A stretch of DNA of 64,000 nucleotides from CAZPXH01 sp964591085 (GCA_964591085.1 CAZPXH010000012.1:19877-83876); one strand, 5' to 3'; positions 54,440-62,154 are shown, counted from the stretch's first letter. Program-made: numbers and translations. The notes: generated by a model not told the origin, from the sequence alone.

Positions 54440-54461
54440 ACTGTGTTTGTACTTTGATAAA
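54432..54461 (+). promoter_or_regulatory. Candidate sigma-70 promoter of the tro operon
   Basis: TTGAAT at 54432-54437 serves as -35 and GATAAA at 54456-54461 as -10, with an 18-base spacer. The -35 overlaps the stop codon of the MFS gene. The -10 sits inside the palindromic operator. Confidence 0.5.
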
Positions 54462-54469
54462 TCAAAGTA
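54450..54469. promoter_or_regulatory. TroR/MntR-type operator
   Basis: TACTTTGAT (54450-54458), AA, ATCAAAGTA (54461-54469) is a perfect 9-bp inverted repeat with a 2-base centre. It overlaps the candidate -10 and lies 11 bases before the troA start. In Treponema pallidum, TroR binds a dyad of about 22 bp overlapping the tro promoter. The position and the DtxR-family gene at the operon's end make this its likely target. Confidence 0.65.
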
Positions 54470-54480
54470 AGGAGTACGAT

Positions 54481-55551
54481 ATGCGGTGGTTCGATATCGG
54501 AGCCGGAGTACGGATCACGGTTTTGGTTCTGCTCGCGGCAATCGCGCTGGTTGCCTGCGGGCCCGCAGAAACCGGGCAGACTGCTCCGGAAGTCACTGGA
54601 GACGATGGGGTCTTCCGGATTGTCGCAACCACGACCCAGGCGAGCGATCTGGCTCGGATCATCAGCACCGGTGCCGCCAACACAGAGGTTGTGGCCCTCA
54701 TGGGTGCCGGGGTGGACCCGCACCTCTCCCAGCCGACGGAAGCCGATATCCGGGCAATCAGCAGCGCTGATGTGCTGGTCTACAGTGGCCTGAATCTGGA
54801 AGGGCAGTTTGACGCGGTGTTCGCCTCTCTGGAGGAGCAGGGGATTCCCGTCTACGCCATGGCTGATCCGGTCAATCGCGCGGGCTTTGTCATTGGTGCC
54901 TTTGAGGAAGAGGCCAACATGCTCGGATCGGACGATCCCCACTTTTGGTTTGACCCCCGGAACTGGGAGATCACCGTGGCCGATTTTGCGGGGATCCTCG
55001 CAGAACTGGACCCGGACAATGCCGAGGTGTATGCGGTCAACGCCGAGCGCTATATCCTCCAGCTTCAGCTGCTCTACGATTGGGCGGACCGCGGTATGCG
55101 GAGCGTTCCGGGCCCCAGGCGCTACCTGGTCACCTCTCATGATGCCTTCCAGTACTTTGGGGCGGCCTTCGGCTGGAGAATGGCCGCGATCCAGGGAATC
55201 AGCACGGAAGACGAGGCTGGAGTAGGGGATATCCAGGACACGGTGGACTTTGTCATCGGGAACCAGATCCCGGTGATGTTTGTGGAGTCCAGCATCTCAC
55301 CAGTTACCATCCGCGCCGTGCAGGAGGCCATTGCCGCTGAAGGCGGGAGTGTCCAGCTGGGTGTGCGCGAACTCTTTGGCGATGCCATGGGTGTGCCCGG
55401 GACATTTGGCGGGACCTACATCGGGATGATTGCGCACAACGTTCTGACCATTCTGCAGTCCTATCAGCGGGCGGGACTGGATCTCAGCATTCCATCATGG
55501 CCGGATGGCCTGGAGCCGACTCCTCCCGAGGAGCTCTTGATTGGCAACTGA
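54481..55551 (+). CDS. troA: Metal-binding lipoprotein of Mn/Zn ABC transporter (TroA-like)
   Basis: The 356-residue protein has a lipobox LVAC in IALVACGPAETG. Metal ligand positions of cluster A-I binding proteins are all filled: His81 (VDPHLSQP), His154 (DPHFWFDP), His220 (TSHDAFQYFG) and Asp301 (LFGDAMG). The third ligand is His as in TroA and ZnuA, not Glu as in PsaA. The helix after the lipobox and the sequence VVALMGAGVDPH fit the family. AAGGAG precedes ATG 54481. It is the first gene of an operon of five overlapping genes. Confidence 0.92.
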   Translation: MRWFDIGAGVRITVLVLLAAIALVACGPAETGQTAPEVTGDDGVFRIVATTTQASDLARIISTGAANTEVVALMGAGVDPHLSQPTEADIRAISSADVLVYSGLNLEGQFDAVFASLEEQGIPVYAMADPVNRAGFVIGAFEEEANMLGSDDPHFWFDPRNWEITVADFAGILAELDPDNAEVYAVNAERYILQLQLLYDWADRGMRSVPGPRRYLVTSHDAFQYFGAAFGWRMAAIQGISTEDEAGVGDIQDTVDFVIGNQIPVMFVESSISPVTIRAVQEAIAAEGGSVQLGVRELFGDAMGVPGTFGGTYIGMIAHNVLTILQSYQRAGLDLSIPSWPDGLEPTPPEELLIGN

Positions 55552-56437
55552 ATCCGGCGTGGATACCGGCAAACGGGGCTCAGCGCAGAGATCCGAGCGC
55601 TCGGGTGTTGCCGGGGACGGGGGAGGTAGCGTTGCGCTGCACGTCAGTGACCTGACGGTGGCGTACGAGAGCCGCCCGGTGCTCTGGGACGTTGACCTGG
55701 ATATTCCGGACGGGGTGCTGGCGGCTGTTGTGGGTCCCAACGGAGCCGGCAAGAGCACACTCATCCGGGCGGCGTTGGGCCTGGTGCCCAAGGCTGCCGG
55801 AGAGGTGCGCTTCTTTGGCCAGCCCTACGCGGCGGTTCGCCGCAAAGTGGGCTATGTGCCCCAGCGTGGAAGCGTGGACTGGGACTTCCCCACAACCGTG
55901 CTGGACGTGGTCACCATGGGTCTGTACGGCAGGATAGGGTGGGTCCGCCGCCCGGGCCGAGCCCACCGTGCGCTGGCGATGGATGCGCTGCAGGAAGTTG
56001 GAATGGCAGACCTCGCGGGCAGACAGATCTCTCAGCTCTCCGGGGGACAGCAGCAGCGCAGCTTCCTGGCCCGCGCGCTTGTGCAGAACGCGGACATCTA
56101 CTTCATGGACGAGCCCTTTGCCGCGGTTGACGCGGTGACCGAGCGCGCCATCGTGGGGCTTCTCAAGCGGCTCCGGGACCAGGGCAAGACCGTCATTGTC
56201 GTTCACCACGATCTGCAGACGGTATCCGAGTACTTTGACTGGGTGGTGCTCCTCAACGTTGAGGTCCGCGCCAGCGGCCCAGTCCGCGTTGTCTTCACCC
56301 GTTCTGCTCTGGAGCGCACCTACGGCGGTCACATCGCGTTTCTCCCTTCCGGGCTGCGGGATACGCAGCACAGCCGTTCCGGCCAGTTCGCAGAGCCCCG
56401 GGCGCTTGCGGGAAAGGCAGCGCGGGGGCGTCTGTGA
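55541..56437 (+). CDS. troB: ATPase of Mn/Zn ABC transporter (TroB-like)
   Basis: The 298-residue protein has Walker A AVVGPNGAGKSTLIRAAL, Q-loop VGYVPQRGSVDWDFPTTVLD (the 'RxxVDWDFP' sequence is a hallmark of metal-family ATPases), signature QLSGGQQQRSFLARAL, Walker B IYFMDEPFAAVD and the switch His in VIVVHHDLQT. It starts at TTG 55541, with GAGGAG 8 bases upstream, inside the end of troA. A Gly/Ser-rich N-terminal extension of about 30 residues and a hydrophilic C-tail are unusual but minor. Confidence 0.93.
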   Translation: MATESGVDTGKRGSAQRSERSGVAGDGGGSVALHVSDLTVAYESRPVLWDVDLDIPDGVLAAVVGPNGAGKSTLIRAALGLVPKAAGEVRFFGQPYAAVRRKVGYVPQRGSVDWDFPTTVLDVVTMGLYGRIGWVRRPGRAHRALAMDALQEVGMADLAGRQISQLSGGQQQRSFLARALVQNADIYFMDEPFAAVDAVTERAIVGLLKRLRDQGKTVIVVHHDLQTVSEYFDWVVLLNVEVRASGPVRVVFTRSALERTYGGHIAFLPSGLRDTQHSRSGQFAEPRALAGKAARGRL

Positions 56438-57795
56438 TGCTATCCGGAGCCGAGGCACCTGGACGCCGTATCCCCACCTGGGCTCGGCTCATTGGGGTTG
56501 CCGTGGTCCTGCTCGGGGCGATCGTGCTTCTGGCAATCCTTGCAGGGGTGCGCTTTAGCTACACCCTGCGGGTAGTGAGTGCCGGCGGAGCCCTGCTCGG
56601 TCTGGTGTCCGGTGCGCTCGGGTGCTTTGCCGTCCTCCGGCAGGAGAGCCTGCTGGGTGACGCGTTGTCTCACGCTGCACTGCCGGGCGTTGCCCTGGCC
56701 TTCCTGCTTGCGGGACGGGAGCTCTGGGTCCTCCTGCTTGGTGCGGCAATTGCCAGCCTGCTTGGCGTCGCGTTCATCCGGCTGATCGTCTCCCGCACCC
56801 GAATCAAGCCTGACGGAGCCATGGGAGTGGTCCTTGCCGGCTGGTTTGCCGTGGGGATCGCACTGCTGGTCTTCATCCAAAGCCAGCCGGACGCAAGCCA
56901 GGCTGGCCTGGACAGCTTCATCTTCGGCCAGGCCGCGGCCATCGTCCGCACTGATGTCCTGCTGCTGTTGGGCGTAGGCGCAGCCGCTCTGGTGCTGGTG
57001 GCGCTCCTGTGGAAGGAGTTCAAGCTCATCACATTTGACCCGGAGTTTGCCGCTGCCAACGGATATCCGACTCGGGTGATCTCCGCCGTGCTTTCCCTAC
57101 TTGTAGTCGTGGCGATTGTCCTGGGCCTGCAGCTTGCCGGAGTCATCCTCATGGCTGGCATTCTGGTGGCGCCGGGCGTGGCGGCCAGACAGTGGACGGA
57201 CAACCTTGGCGCGATGGTGGGGCTGGCGGCGGTCTTTGGGGGGGTCTCCGGTGCCAGCGGCGCGATGATATCCGCTGTGGAATCGGACATCCCTACCGGA
57301 CCGATGATCATTGTTGTTGCGGTCGTCATCGTCCTTCTGTCCCTGGCCCTCGCACCCGGCCGCGGCCTGGTCTGGGCGGCCCGGCGGCGCATGCGCGATC
57401 GGGAGCGCTTCCTGCGTACTGCAGTCCTGCGAGATTGCTACCACTACGCCTTCGACCACGCCGGGCCGCGGCAGGCTGTTCCGGGGAGCTTCCTCACGGG
57501 CATCCGCGGACCACGGGTAACTTCACGCGCGCTGACCCAGCTCCGATCTGCCGGCCTGGTCAATCAGCATGGCAGTAACTGGGTTCTTACCGAGCGCGGC
57601 TGGCGTGCTGCGGCCGCGGATGCGCACCGTCAGCGGCTCTGGGATGCCTATGCCGAAGCGTTTGACCGGCTGGACCTGCCGGTCCTGGAGGTAGACCGGG
57701 AGGTTGATCCACGGGACCTCCTGTCTCCCGCAGAGCTGGATCGCCTGGAGACAGAGTTAGGGTCCCTACAGGAAGTGCCCCGTGTCCGGGATTGA
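56437..57795 (+). CDS. troC: Permease of Mn/Zn ABC transporter with winged-helix tail (TroC-like)
   Basis: Residues ~15-305 form an ABC-3 permease with about eight or nine helices and family motifs CFAVLRQESLLGDALSHAAL and VILMAGILVAPGVAARQWTD. The last ~130 residues are cytoplasmic and look like a DtxR-type winged helix: RVTSRALTQLRSAGLVNQHG, the wing WVLTERGWRAAAA, then HRQRLWDAYAEAFDRLDLP. This resembles the helices of MntR that follow its wing. ATG 56437 shares its first base with the troB stop; GTG 56434 is an alternative start. Ordinary permeases of this family are about 280-300 residues. Confidence 0.88.
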   Translation: MLSGAEAPGRRIPTWARLIGVAVVLLGAIVLLAILAGVRFSYTLRVVSAGGALLGLVSGALGCFAVLRQESLLGDALSHAALPGVALAFLLAGRELWVLLLGAAIASLLGVAFIRLIVSRTRIKPDGAMGVVLAGWFAVGIALLVFIQSQPDASQAGLDSFIFGQAAAIVRTDVLLLLGVGAAALVLVALLWKEFKLITFDPEFAAANGYPTRVISAVLSLLVVVAIVLGLQLAGVILMAGILVAPGVAARQWTDNLGAMVGLAAVFGGVSGASGAMISAVESDIPTGPMIIVVAVVIVLLSLALAPGRGLVWAARRRMRDRERFLRTAVLRDCYHYAFDHAGPRQAVPGSFLTGIRGPRVTSRALTQLRSAGLVNQHGSNWVLTERGWRAAAADAHRQRLWDAYAEAFDRLDLPVLEVDREVDPRDLLSPAELDRLETELGSLQEVPRVRD

Positions 57796-59251
57796 GCTGG
57801 TCCTGGCGCGGATCCTGTCTGCTCTGGCGGGCCCGCAGGCCGTCAACGCATTCTTCCGGGACCCCCAGACCACCGCAATTCTGCTCGGCTCCCTGATCGC
57901 CGTCGCCGCCGGGGTTCTGGGTTGTTTCCTGTTGCTGCGCGGTCTTGCCCTCACCAGTGATGCCATCAGTCACACGGTCCTCCTGGGGATAGTCGTGGCA
58001 TTCATGATCATGACGGGTCCGCTCAACCGTGAGCCGGATCTCGGATCGCCCTGGCTCATCATCGGGGCTGCCGGTGCGGGAGTTGCCACCGTTGTCCTGA
58101 CGGAGCTTCTTCAGCGCACCCGCCTGGTGAAGCAGGACGCAGCCCTGGGTCTGGTCTTCCCCCTGCTGTTTGCCATTGCGGTCATTTTCGTCAGCGGGTC
58201 CATTGATGACGTCCACCTGGATGAGGACTCCGTGATGGTGGGGGAAATCGGCGTTGCCTGGGCAAACACGGAGGCGGTCTGCCTCTCCGGCTGCGAGGAG
58301 GTTCTCATCGGTCCCGAGGATCCCGCGGCGGAGATCATCAGGCGCTGCACCAATTGCACACGCCTGGGAATCACACCCAGAGACCCGGCGGCAGAGTTCC
58401 AGGATATCTGCCTGAACTGTGGCGAATACAGCCCGGCGGAGGCCTGGCGGGCCGGTCTCATTGCGGATGAGCCGGTCACCATCTTCCTTCCGGAAGCGGT
58501 TCCGGTAGCACTCCTGATGCTCCTTGTGAGCCTCGGCTTTGTGCTTCTCTTCTTCAAGGAGCTGAAACTCGGAAGCTTTGATCCCGAGCTTGCCGGAAGC
58601 CTGGGACTGCGCCCGGGCCTGATGAACTACGCGCTCATGGTCCTGGTGAGCCTGGTGGCCGTTGCCGCCTTTGACGCAGTTGGCTCCATCCTGGTCATCG
58701 CCTTCTTCATCATTCCCGCAGCTGCTGCCTACCTCCTGACAAGCAGCCTTGCTCTGATGCTCCTCTTGAGCGCGGGTATCGGGATTGCCTCTGCAGTGAG
58801 CGGCTACGGGCTTGCCCGCGGGAACCTGCTTGGCCTCCTGCAGCTTCCCCCCGCGTGGAACTCCTCCATTTCCGCGTCCATGGTCATCATGATGCTGTCA
58901 GCCTTTGGGCTGGCTCTGCTGTTTGCGCCACAACGCGGCCTCCTTGCCGGAGGCCTTCGCCGCTTCCGGCAGCGCAGGCGCTTCCGGAGCATGGTGCTGC
59001 TCGGCCACGTTGGCCATCACTCCGGGAGGCCGGAGGCCGCAGAGGAGCTGGCCATTGCAGGGCTGAGCGCACACGTCGCCTGGAATCCGCGAACCATAAC
59101 CCGCGTGCGATCCCGGCTCCGCAGGCGAGGCTGGATGACAGAGGACGCGGGCCAGCTTGCCATTACCCCCTCAGGGCGGGATGCGCTGTTTGCCTTTTAT
59201 CGAGCGATGGGGCTCCCGGACACCCGGGGCATGGAGGGTCATGGCCAATGA
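57782..59251 (+). CDS. troD: Permease of Mn/Zn ABC transporter with Cys-rich loop and winged-helix tail (TroD-like)
   Basis: The 489-residue ABC-3 permease has CFLLLRGLALTSDAISHTVL and FDAVGSILVIAFFIIPAAAA. After the usual segment DDVHLDEDSVMVGE, a loop of about 75 residues is inserted with three cysteine pairs: C167/C171, C189/C192 (CTNC) and C210/C213 (CLNC), suggestive of a zinc-ribbon-like metal site. The C-terminal ~95 residues again look like a winged helix: PRTITRVRSRLRRRGWMTED and LAITPSGRDALFAFYRAMG. It starts at GTG 57782 with AGGAAG upstream, overlapping troC by 14 bases. Confidence 0.88.
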   Translation: MSGIELVLARILSALAGPQAVNAFFRDPQTTAILLGSLIAVAAGVLGCFLLLRGLALTSDAISHTVLLGIVVAFMIMTGPLNREPDLGSPWLIIGAAGAGVATVVLTELLQRTRLVKQDAALGLVFPLLFAIAVIFVSGSIDDVHLDEDSVMVGEIGVAWANTEAVCLSGCEEVLIGPEDPAAEIIRRCTNCTRLGITPRDPAAEFQDICLNCGEYSPAEAWRAGLIADEPVTIFLPEAVPVALLMLLVSLGFVLLFFKELKLGSFDPELAGSLGLRPGLMNYALMVLVSLVAVAAFDAVGSILVIAFFIIPAAAAYLLTSSLALMLLLSAGIGIASAVSGYGLARGNLLGLLQLPPAWNSSISASMVIMMLSAFGLALLFAPQRGLLAGGLRRFRQRRRFRSMVLLGHVGHHSGRPEAAEELAIAGLSAHVAWNPRTITRVRSRLRRRGWMTEDAGQLAITPSGRDALFAFYRAMGLPDTRGMEGHGQ

Positions 59252-59910
59252 GCGTTGCAGTTGAGAACTACCTCAAGCGGATTTACGTGGAGCAGGAACA
59301 CGCAGGCGGCGAGCTGGCGCCGCTCGGATCAATTGCGGATGGACTTGGCGTTACTCCGGGAACGGTCACCACCATGATCAAGGGCCTTGCGGCTTCCGGG
59401 CTGGTGGACTACCAACCCCGTCGCGGAGTGAGGCTGACGGCTGCCGGCCGTTTGCGGGCGCTCGGCGTGATTCGGCGCCACCGACTGCTGGAGCTCTTCC
59501 TGGTGGAGAAGCTCGGCTTTGACTGGGCCGAGGTGCACGCGGAGGCCGAGGAGTTGGAGCACGCCATCAGCGATCGGTTGCTCAATCGAATTGACGTTGT
59601 CCTCGGACACCCGTCAGTGGATCCACACGGAGATCCAATTCCCCGCGCGGACGGGCGGGTAGCGCCGGTGGAAGGACTCCCGGTTTCCCAGATGGCGGCG
59701 GGCTACGAATCCCGGGTGATTCGGGTGACTCGGGATGAGCCCGAGCTGCTCGGCTTCCTCGGGGACGCCTCGCTGCTCCCGGGATCCCTGCTTCGGCTGG
59801 AGGCTCAGAACCCGGTTGCCGGGACCGTCACCGTGTCGGTCTCCGGCAGGCAAACGGTGATCTCGAGGGACGTGGCCGCCCTCATCCTCGTTTCCCGCGC
59901 GCCTGACTAG
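59248..59910 (+). CDS. troR: DtxR/MntR-family metal-dependent repressor (TroR-like)
   Basis: The 220-residue protein starts MSVAVENYLKRIYVEQEHAG. The winged helix reads LGSIADGLGVTPGTVTTMIK. The dimerisation/metal domain is RRHRLLELFLVEKLGFDWAE with EVHAEAEELEHAISDR. The position of the DtxR Cys102 is Glu101, with Glu104 and His105 next, as in MntR, so Mn(II) sensing is likely. The MntR Asp8 position is Asn here. A C-terminal FeoA/SH3-like domain (PGSLLRLEAQNPVAGTVTVS) is present. Its ATG overlaps the troD stop. It probably represses its own operon through 54450-54469. Confidence 0.9.
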   Translation: MSVAVENYLKRIYVEQEHAGGELAPLGSIADGLGVTPGTVTTMIKGLAASGLVDYQPRRGVRLTAAGRLRALGVIRRHRLLELFLVEKLGFDWAEVHAEAEELEHAISDRLLNRIDVVLGHPSVDPHGDPIPRADGRVAPVEGLPVSQMAAGYESRVIRVTRDEPELLGFLGDASLLPGSLLRLEAQNPVAGTVTVSVSGRQTVISRDVAALILVSRAPD

Positions 59911-59966
59911 GACGGCCGCGGGCCGGGGTGCAGCGGGGCCAGGCAACTTGAGCTACACTTGCACAC

Positions 59967-61265
59967 ATGCAGTGTTCCAGAACCGCCAGCTGGCTCCGTT
60001 TTGTGCTTCTTGCACTCTTCATTCTCATGGTGGCCCTCAGCGCAGGTGCGCAGGCTGCCGGGGACTTCAACATTGTCCTGCGGGATGGCGAGGTCATCAG
60101 CGCGGATCTCCGTAGCCGTAGCCTCCAGCTCGCCACCGGCTACGCCGGGACCATCACCATTCCCGTGGCATCCGTCACATCAGTGGATTTCGGCCGCGTG
60201 CCCGGGGCTGAGATAGCGATAGAGAGCGTCCACGGGGACCGCCTCACCGGCTATCTGGTGGACAGCGCCATTGAGCTGACCCTTGCGGGACGGCGCTACA
60301 GCATCCCGGTCTCTGACTTTGCTCTGCTGGAGGCCGGCGGTACGTCCCGCGCCCCGACTGCCGCAGACGAGAACCGGGTGATTCTCAGTCTGCACAACGG
60401 CGATCGGGTCAGCGGCTTCATGCCGGAGCTGGAGCTCACAACGCGCTTTGGTAGCCTTGCCCTGTCAGACACCGATCAGCTCAGCATCCAGTTGAATCCG
60501 TGGCTGCTCTCCACGGCGCGCCTTCCGGATGGCCAGACCCGGACCGTCACCATCGCAGATCAGACTTTGCGCTTCCGGACCAGCATCGGGCAGGCGCTCA
60601 CCATTCCCATTTCCGCCATCGCGCGGATCGGCAGGAGCGCGGGAATCGCCATCAGCCTGGAAGACTTTGTGGAGACCTTTGCCGCGCGCTTCAGTGAGAT
60701 CACTGACCTCGTTCCGCAGCGCTTTGACTTCTCCGATGGCGATACCGGGACCAACATCCCGGACGGCGGCGGTGACATGTACGACGGTGGCAACATCCTG
60801 ACGGTCGGCTTCCAGGAGCTGCCCTACACCGCAGACAGAATCGTTGAGTCTCCCGTTCTTGGAGACGGAGGCCGCTACGTGACGATGGTGCGGCCCGGAA
60901 TCTTTGTCTTTGCGGCCGACATCAGCGAACTGGATGTATTCGCAATCACGGGCAACCTTGGAGCCGACGGTGCAGGTGCGGTTGAAGCCTTCCAGCTGAG
61001 CGCGGGCTCGGACATCGCGGCCTTTGGAAAGCGCGTCTTTGACGCCTTTGATCCTTCCGTCAATCACCTGTTTGTGATTCCCGGCGGAAGCGAAGTACGC
61101 CAGGACATCCCGTACGACACCCTGGAAGACATCCACGAGCTCTCCAACCTGGGGGAGGTTGAGCGGATCTACTTCCTGATGTACGCGGGACAGCAAGGTC
61201 TGCGAATCACCGATGACGAGCACCAGGCCATCCTGGAAGCCTTTGTCAGCGTAATCGGCGGCTGA
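59967..61265 (+). CDS. Secreted protein with Sm/SH3-like repeats
   Basis: The 432-residue protein has a signal peptide (SWLRFVLLALFILMVALSAG, cleavage near AQAAG). The N-terminal half has at least three short beta modules of similar pattern: FNIVLRDGEVISADLRSRSL, AIESVHGDRLTGYLVDSAIE and ILSLHNGDRVSGFMPELELT. Each is followed by a strand ending in an 'IPVSD'-like turn. The C-terminal half is mixed alpha/beta, with no recognised motif. The first modules resemble the N-terminal module of the envelope protein at 5219. It is likely periplasmic. The function is unknown. Confidence 0.7.
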   Translation: MQCSRTASWLRFVLLALFILMVALSAGAQAAGDFNIVLRDGEVISADLRSRSLQLATGYAGTITIPVASVTSVDFGRVPGAEIAIESVHGDRLTGYLVDSAIELTLAGRRYSIPVSDFALLEAGGTSRAPTAADENRVILSLHNGDRVSGFMPELELTTRFGSLALSDTDQLSIQLNPWLLSTARLPDGQTRTVTIADQTLRFRTSIGQALTIPISAIARIGRSAGIAISLEDFVETFAARFSEITDLVPQRFDFSDGDTGTNIPDGGGDMYDGGNILTVGFQELPYTADRIVESPVLGDGGRYVTMVRPGIFVFAADISELDVFAITGNLGADGAGAVEAFQLSAGSDIAAFGKRVFDAFDPSVNHLFVIPGGSEVRQDIPYDTLEDIHELSNLGEVERIYFLMYAGQQGLRITDDEHQAILEAFVSVIGG

Positions 61266-61271
61266 ATCCCG

Positions 61272-61811
61272 GCATCCGGTATTGCCCGGAATCACCGAGA
61301 GCGGGACTGCTTCCGGAACCCATGGACTGACCCGGACCTCGCGCGCGTTTGGGCCAGCGCCGCCACCGTCTCCTTCGCTGCGCCCCGGCTGCTGGAGCTG
61401 TCCCAGTGCAATCCCGGCGATTGCTGGGCTCCAGCCGCGTCCTCCCCTCAAGCGCGAGGGGCGGGTCAGGACGTTGTGGAGGAACACGAACTGACCGCAG
61501 CATCCGGTATTGCCCGGGGTCACCGAGAGCAGAAGTACTTCCGCAACCCATGGACTGACCCGGACCTCGCGCGCGTTTGGGCCAGCGCCGCCACCGTCTC
61601 CTTCGCTGCGCCCCGGCTGCTGGAGCTGTCCCAGTGCAATCCCGGCGATTGCTGGGCTCCAGCCGCGTCCTCCCCTCAAGCGCGAGGGGCGGGTCAGGAC
61701 GTTGTGGAGGAACACGAACTGACCGCAGCATCCGGTATTGCCCGGGGTCACCGAGAGCAGAAGTACTTCCGCAACCCATGGACTGACCCGGACCTCGCGC
61801 GCGTTTGGGCC
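61272..61811. repeat. Tandem repeat, 228-bp unit, two full copies plus a partial third
   Basis: Copies start at 61272, 61500 and 61728, each 228 bases apart. From aacccatggactgaccc onward copies 1 and 2 read the same; the first ~50 bases of copy 1 differ slightly from copies 2 and 3. The unit holds a hairpin CCCCTC-AAGCGC-GAGGGG (61444-61461 in copy 1). Copy 3 stops matching at gcgtttgggcc, exactly where the tRNA-like 17-mer begins. As 228 is 76 codons, open frames cross the array on both strands, but none has a good start or known domain, so I regard it as non-coding. No gene is seen between 61266 and 62028. Confidence 0.9.
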
Positions 61812-62046
61812 CAGCAGGACTTGGTCCCGCGTCGCACCGCGGGAAGAACCGCGGTGCGATCGCGTCGGGTGCCTCGGCCGCGTCCTGCGGCCTTCGTCAG
61901 ACCCGTCTCCGGCGCTAACCCGCCATCCTGGCGGGTTGCGCTCCCCTCTACGGTCGCGCCGCGCCTCCGCTTCAAGTCCTGAGCCGGGAAACCTGGATAG
62001 ACGACGAACAGTCCGGTTCGATGCATTGTGGGCCCAGCAGGACTTG
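61807..62046. repeat. Direct repeats of a tRNA 3' end, possible attachment sites
   Basis: The 17-mer gggcccagcaggacttg occurs at 61807-61823 and again at 62030-62046. The second copy is the acceptor 3' strand, T-stem 3' strand and part of the T-loop of the tRNA at 62029-62102. Integrating elements often duplicate exactly this part of a tRNA gene. Only about 206 bases lie between the copies, with no integrase, so this would be a remnant or a mini-element. Confidence 0.65.
61832..61937. repeat. Three-hairpin block between the tRNA-end repeats
   Basis: Perfect inverted repeats follow one another: TCGCACCGCGG/CCGCGGTGCGA (61832-61859, 11-bp stem, 6-base loop), GGCCGC/GCGGCC (61876-61892) and AACCCGCCA/TGGCGGGTT (61917-61937, 9-bp stem, 3-base loop). 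None is followed by a T-run, so they do not look like plain terminators. Confidence 0.75.
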
Positions 62047-62102
62047 AACCTGCGACCGACGGATTATGAGTCCGCAGCTCTAACCAACTGAGCTATAGGC
62101 CC
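62029..62102 (-). tRNA. tRNA with CAT anticodon (Met or lysidine-modified Ile2)
   Basis: On the minus strand a cloverleaf is complete. The acceptor pairs GGGCCTA with TGGGCCC (one G-T pair). The D-arm is AGCTCAGTTGGTTAGAGCT, the anticodon loop CTCATAA (anticodon at 62068-62066), and the T-arm GCAGGTTCAAGTCCTGC. The discriminator is A and CCA is not encoded (the gene is followed by CAATGC). The body GGGCCTATAGCTCAGTTGG is close to that of tRNA-Ile(GAT), which favours tRNA-Ile2, read as Ile after TilS modification. Elongator Met cannot be excluded. It lacks initiator features. Confidence 0.92.
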
Positions 62103-62154
62103 TGATGTGATCGCCGATGGTTGCTCCGGTGCGGTGGGCTGTCAAGCCGGTCTG

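Noticed and set aside
60465..61751. Minus-strand open frame spanning the secreted-protein gene and the 228-bp repeats
   Set aside because: It exists only because the repeat unit is divisible by three. Its repeats and the antisense part have no recognised domain.
61272..61811. CRISPR array
   Set aside because: The units are 228 bp and contiguous, with no short repeat-spacer alternation and no cas genes nearby.
61738..62091. Short plus-strand frame ending in WAQQDLNLRPTDYESAALTN
   Set aside because: This is the well-known spurious translation of the antisense strand of a tRNA gene.
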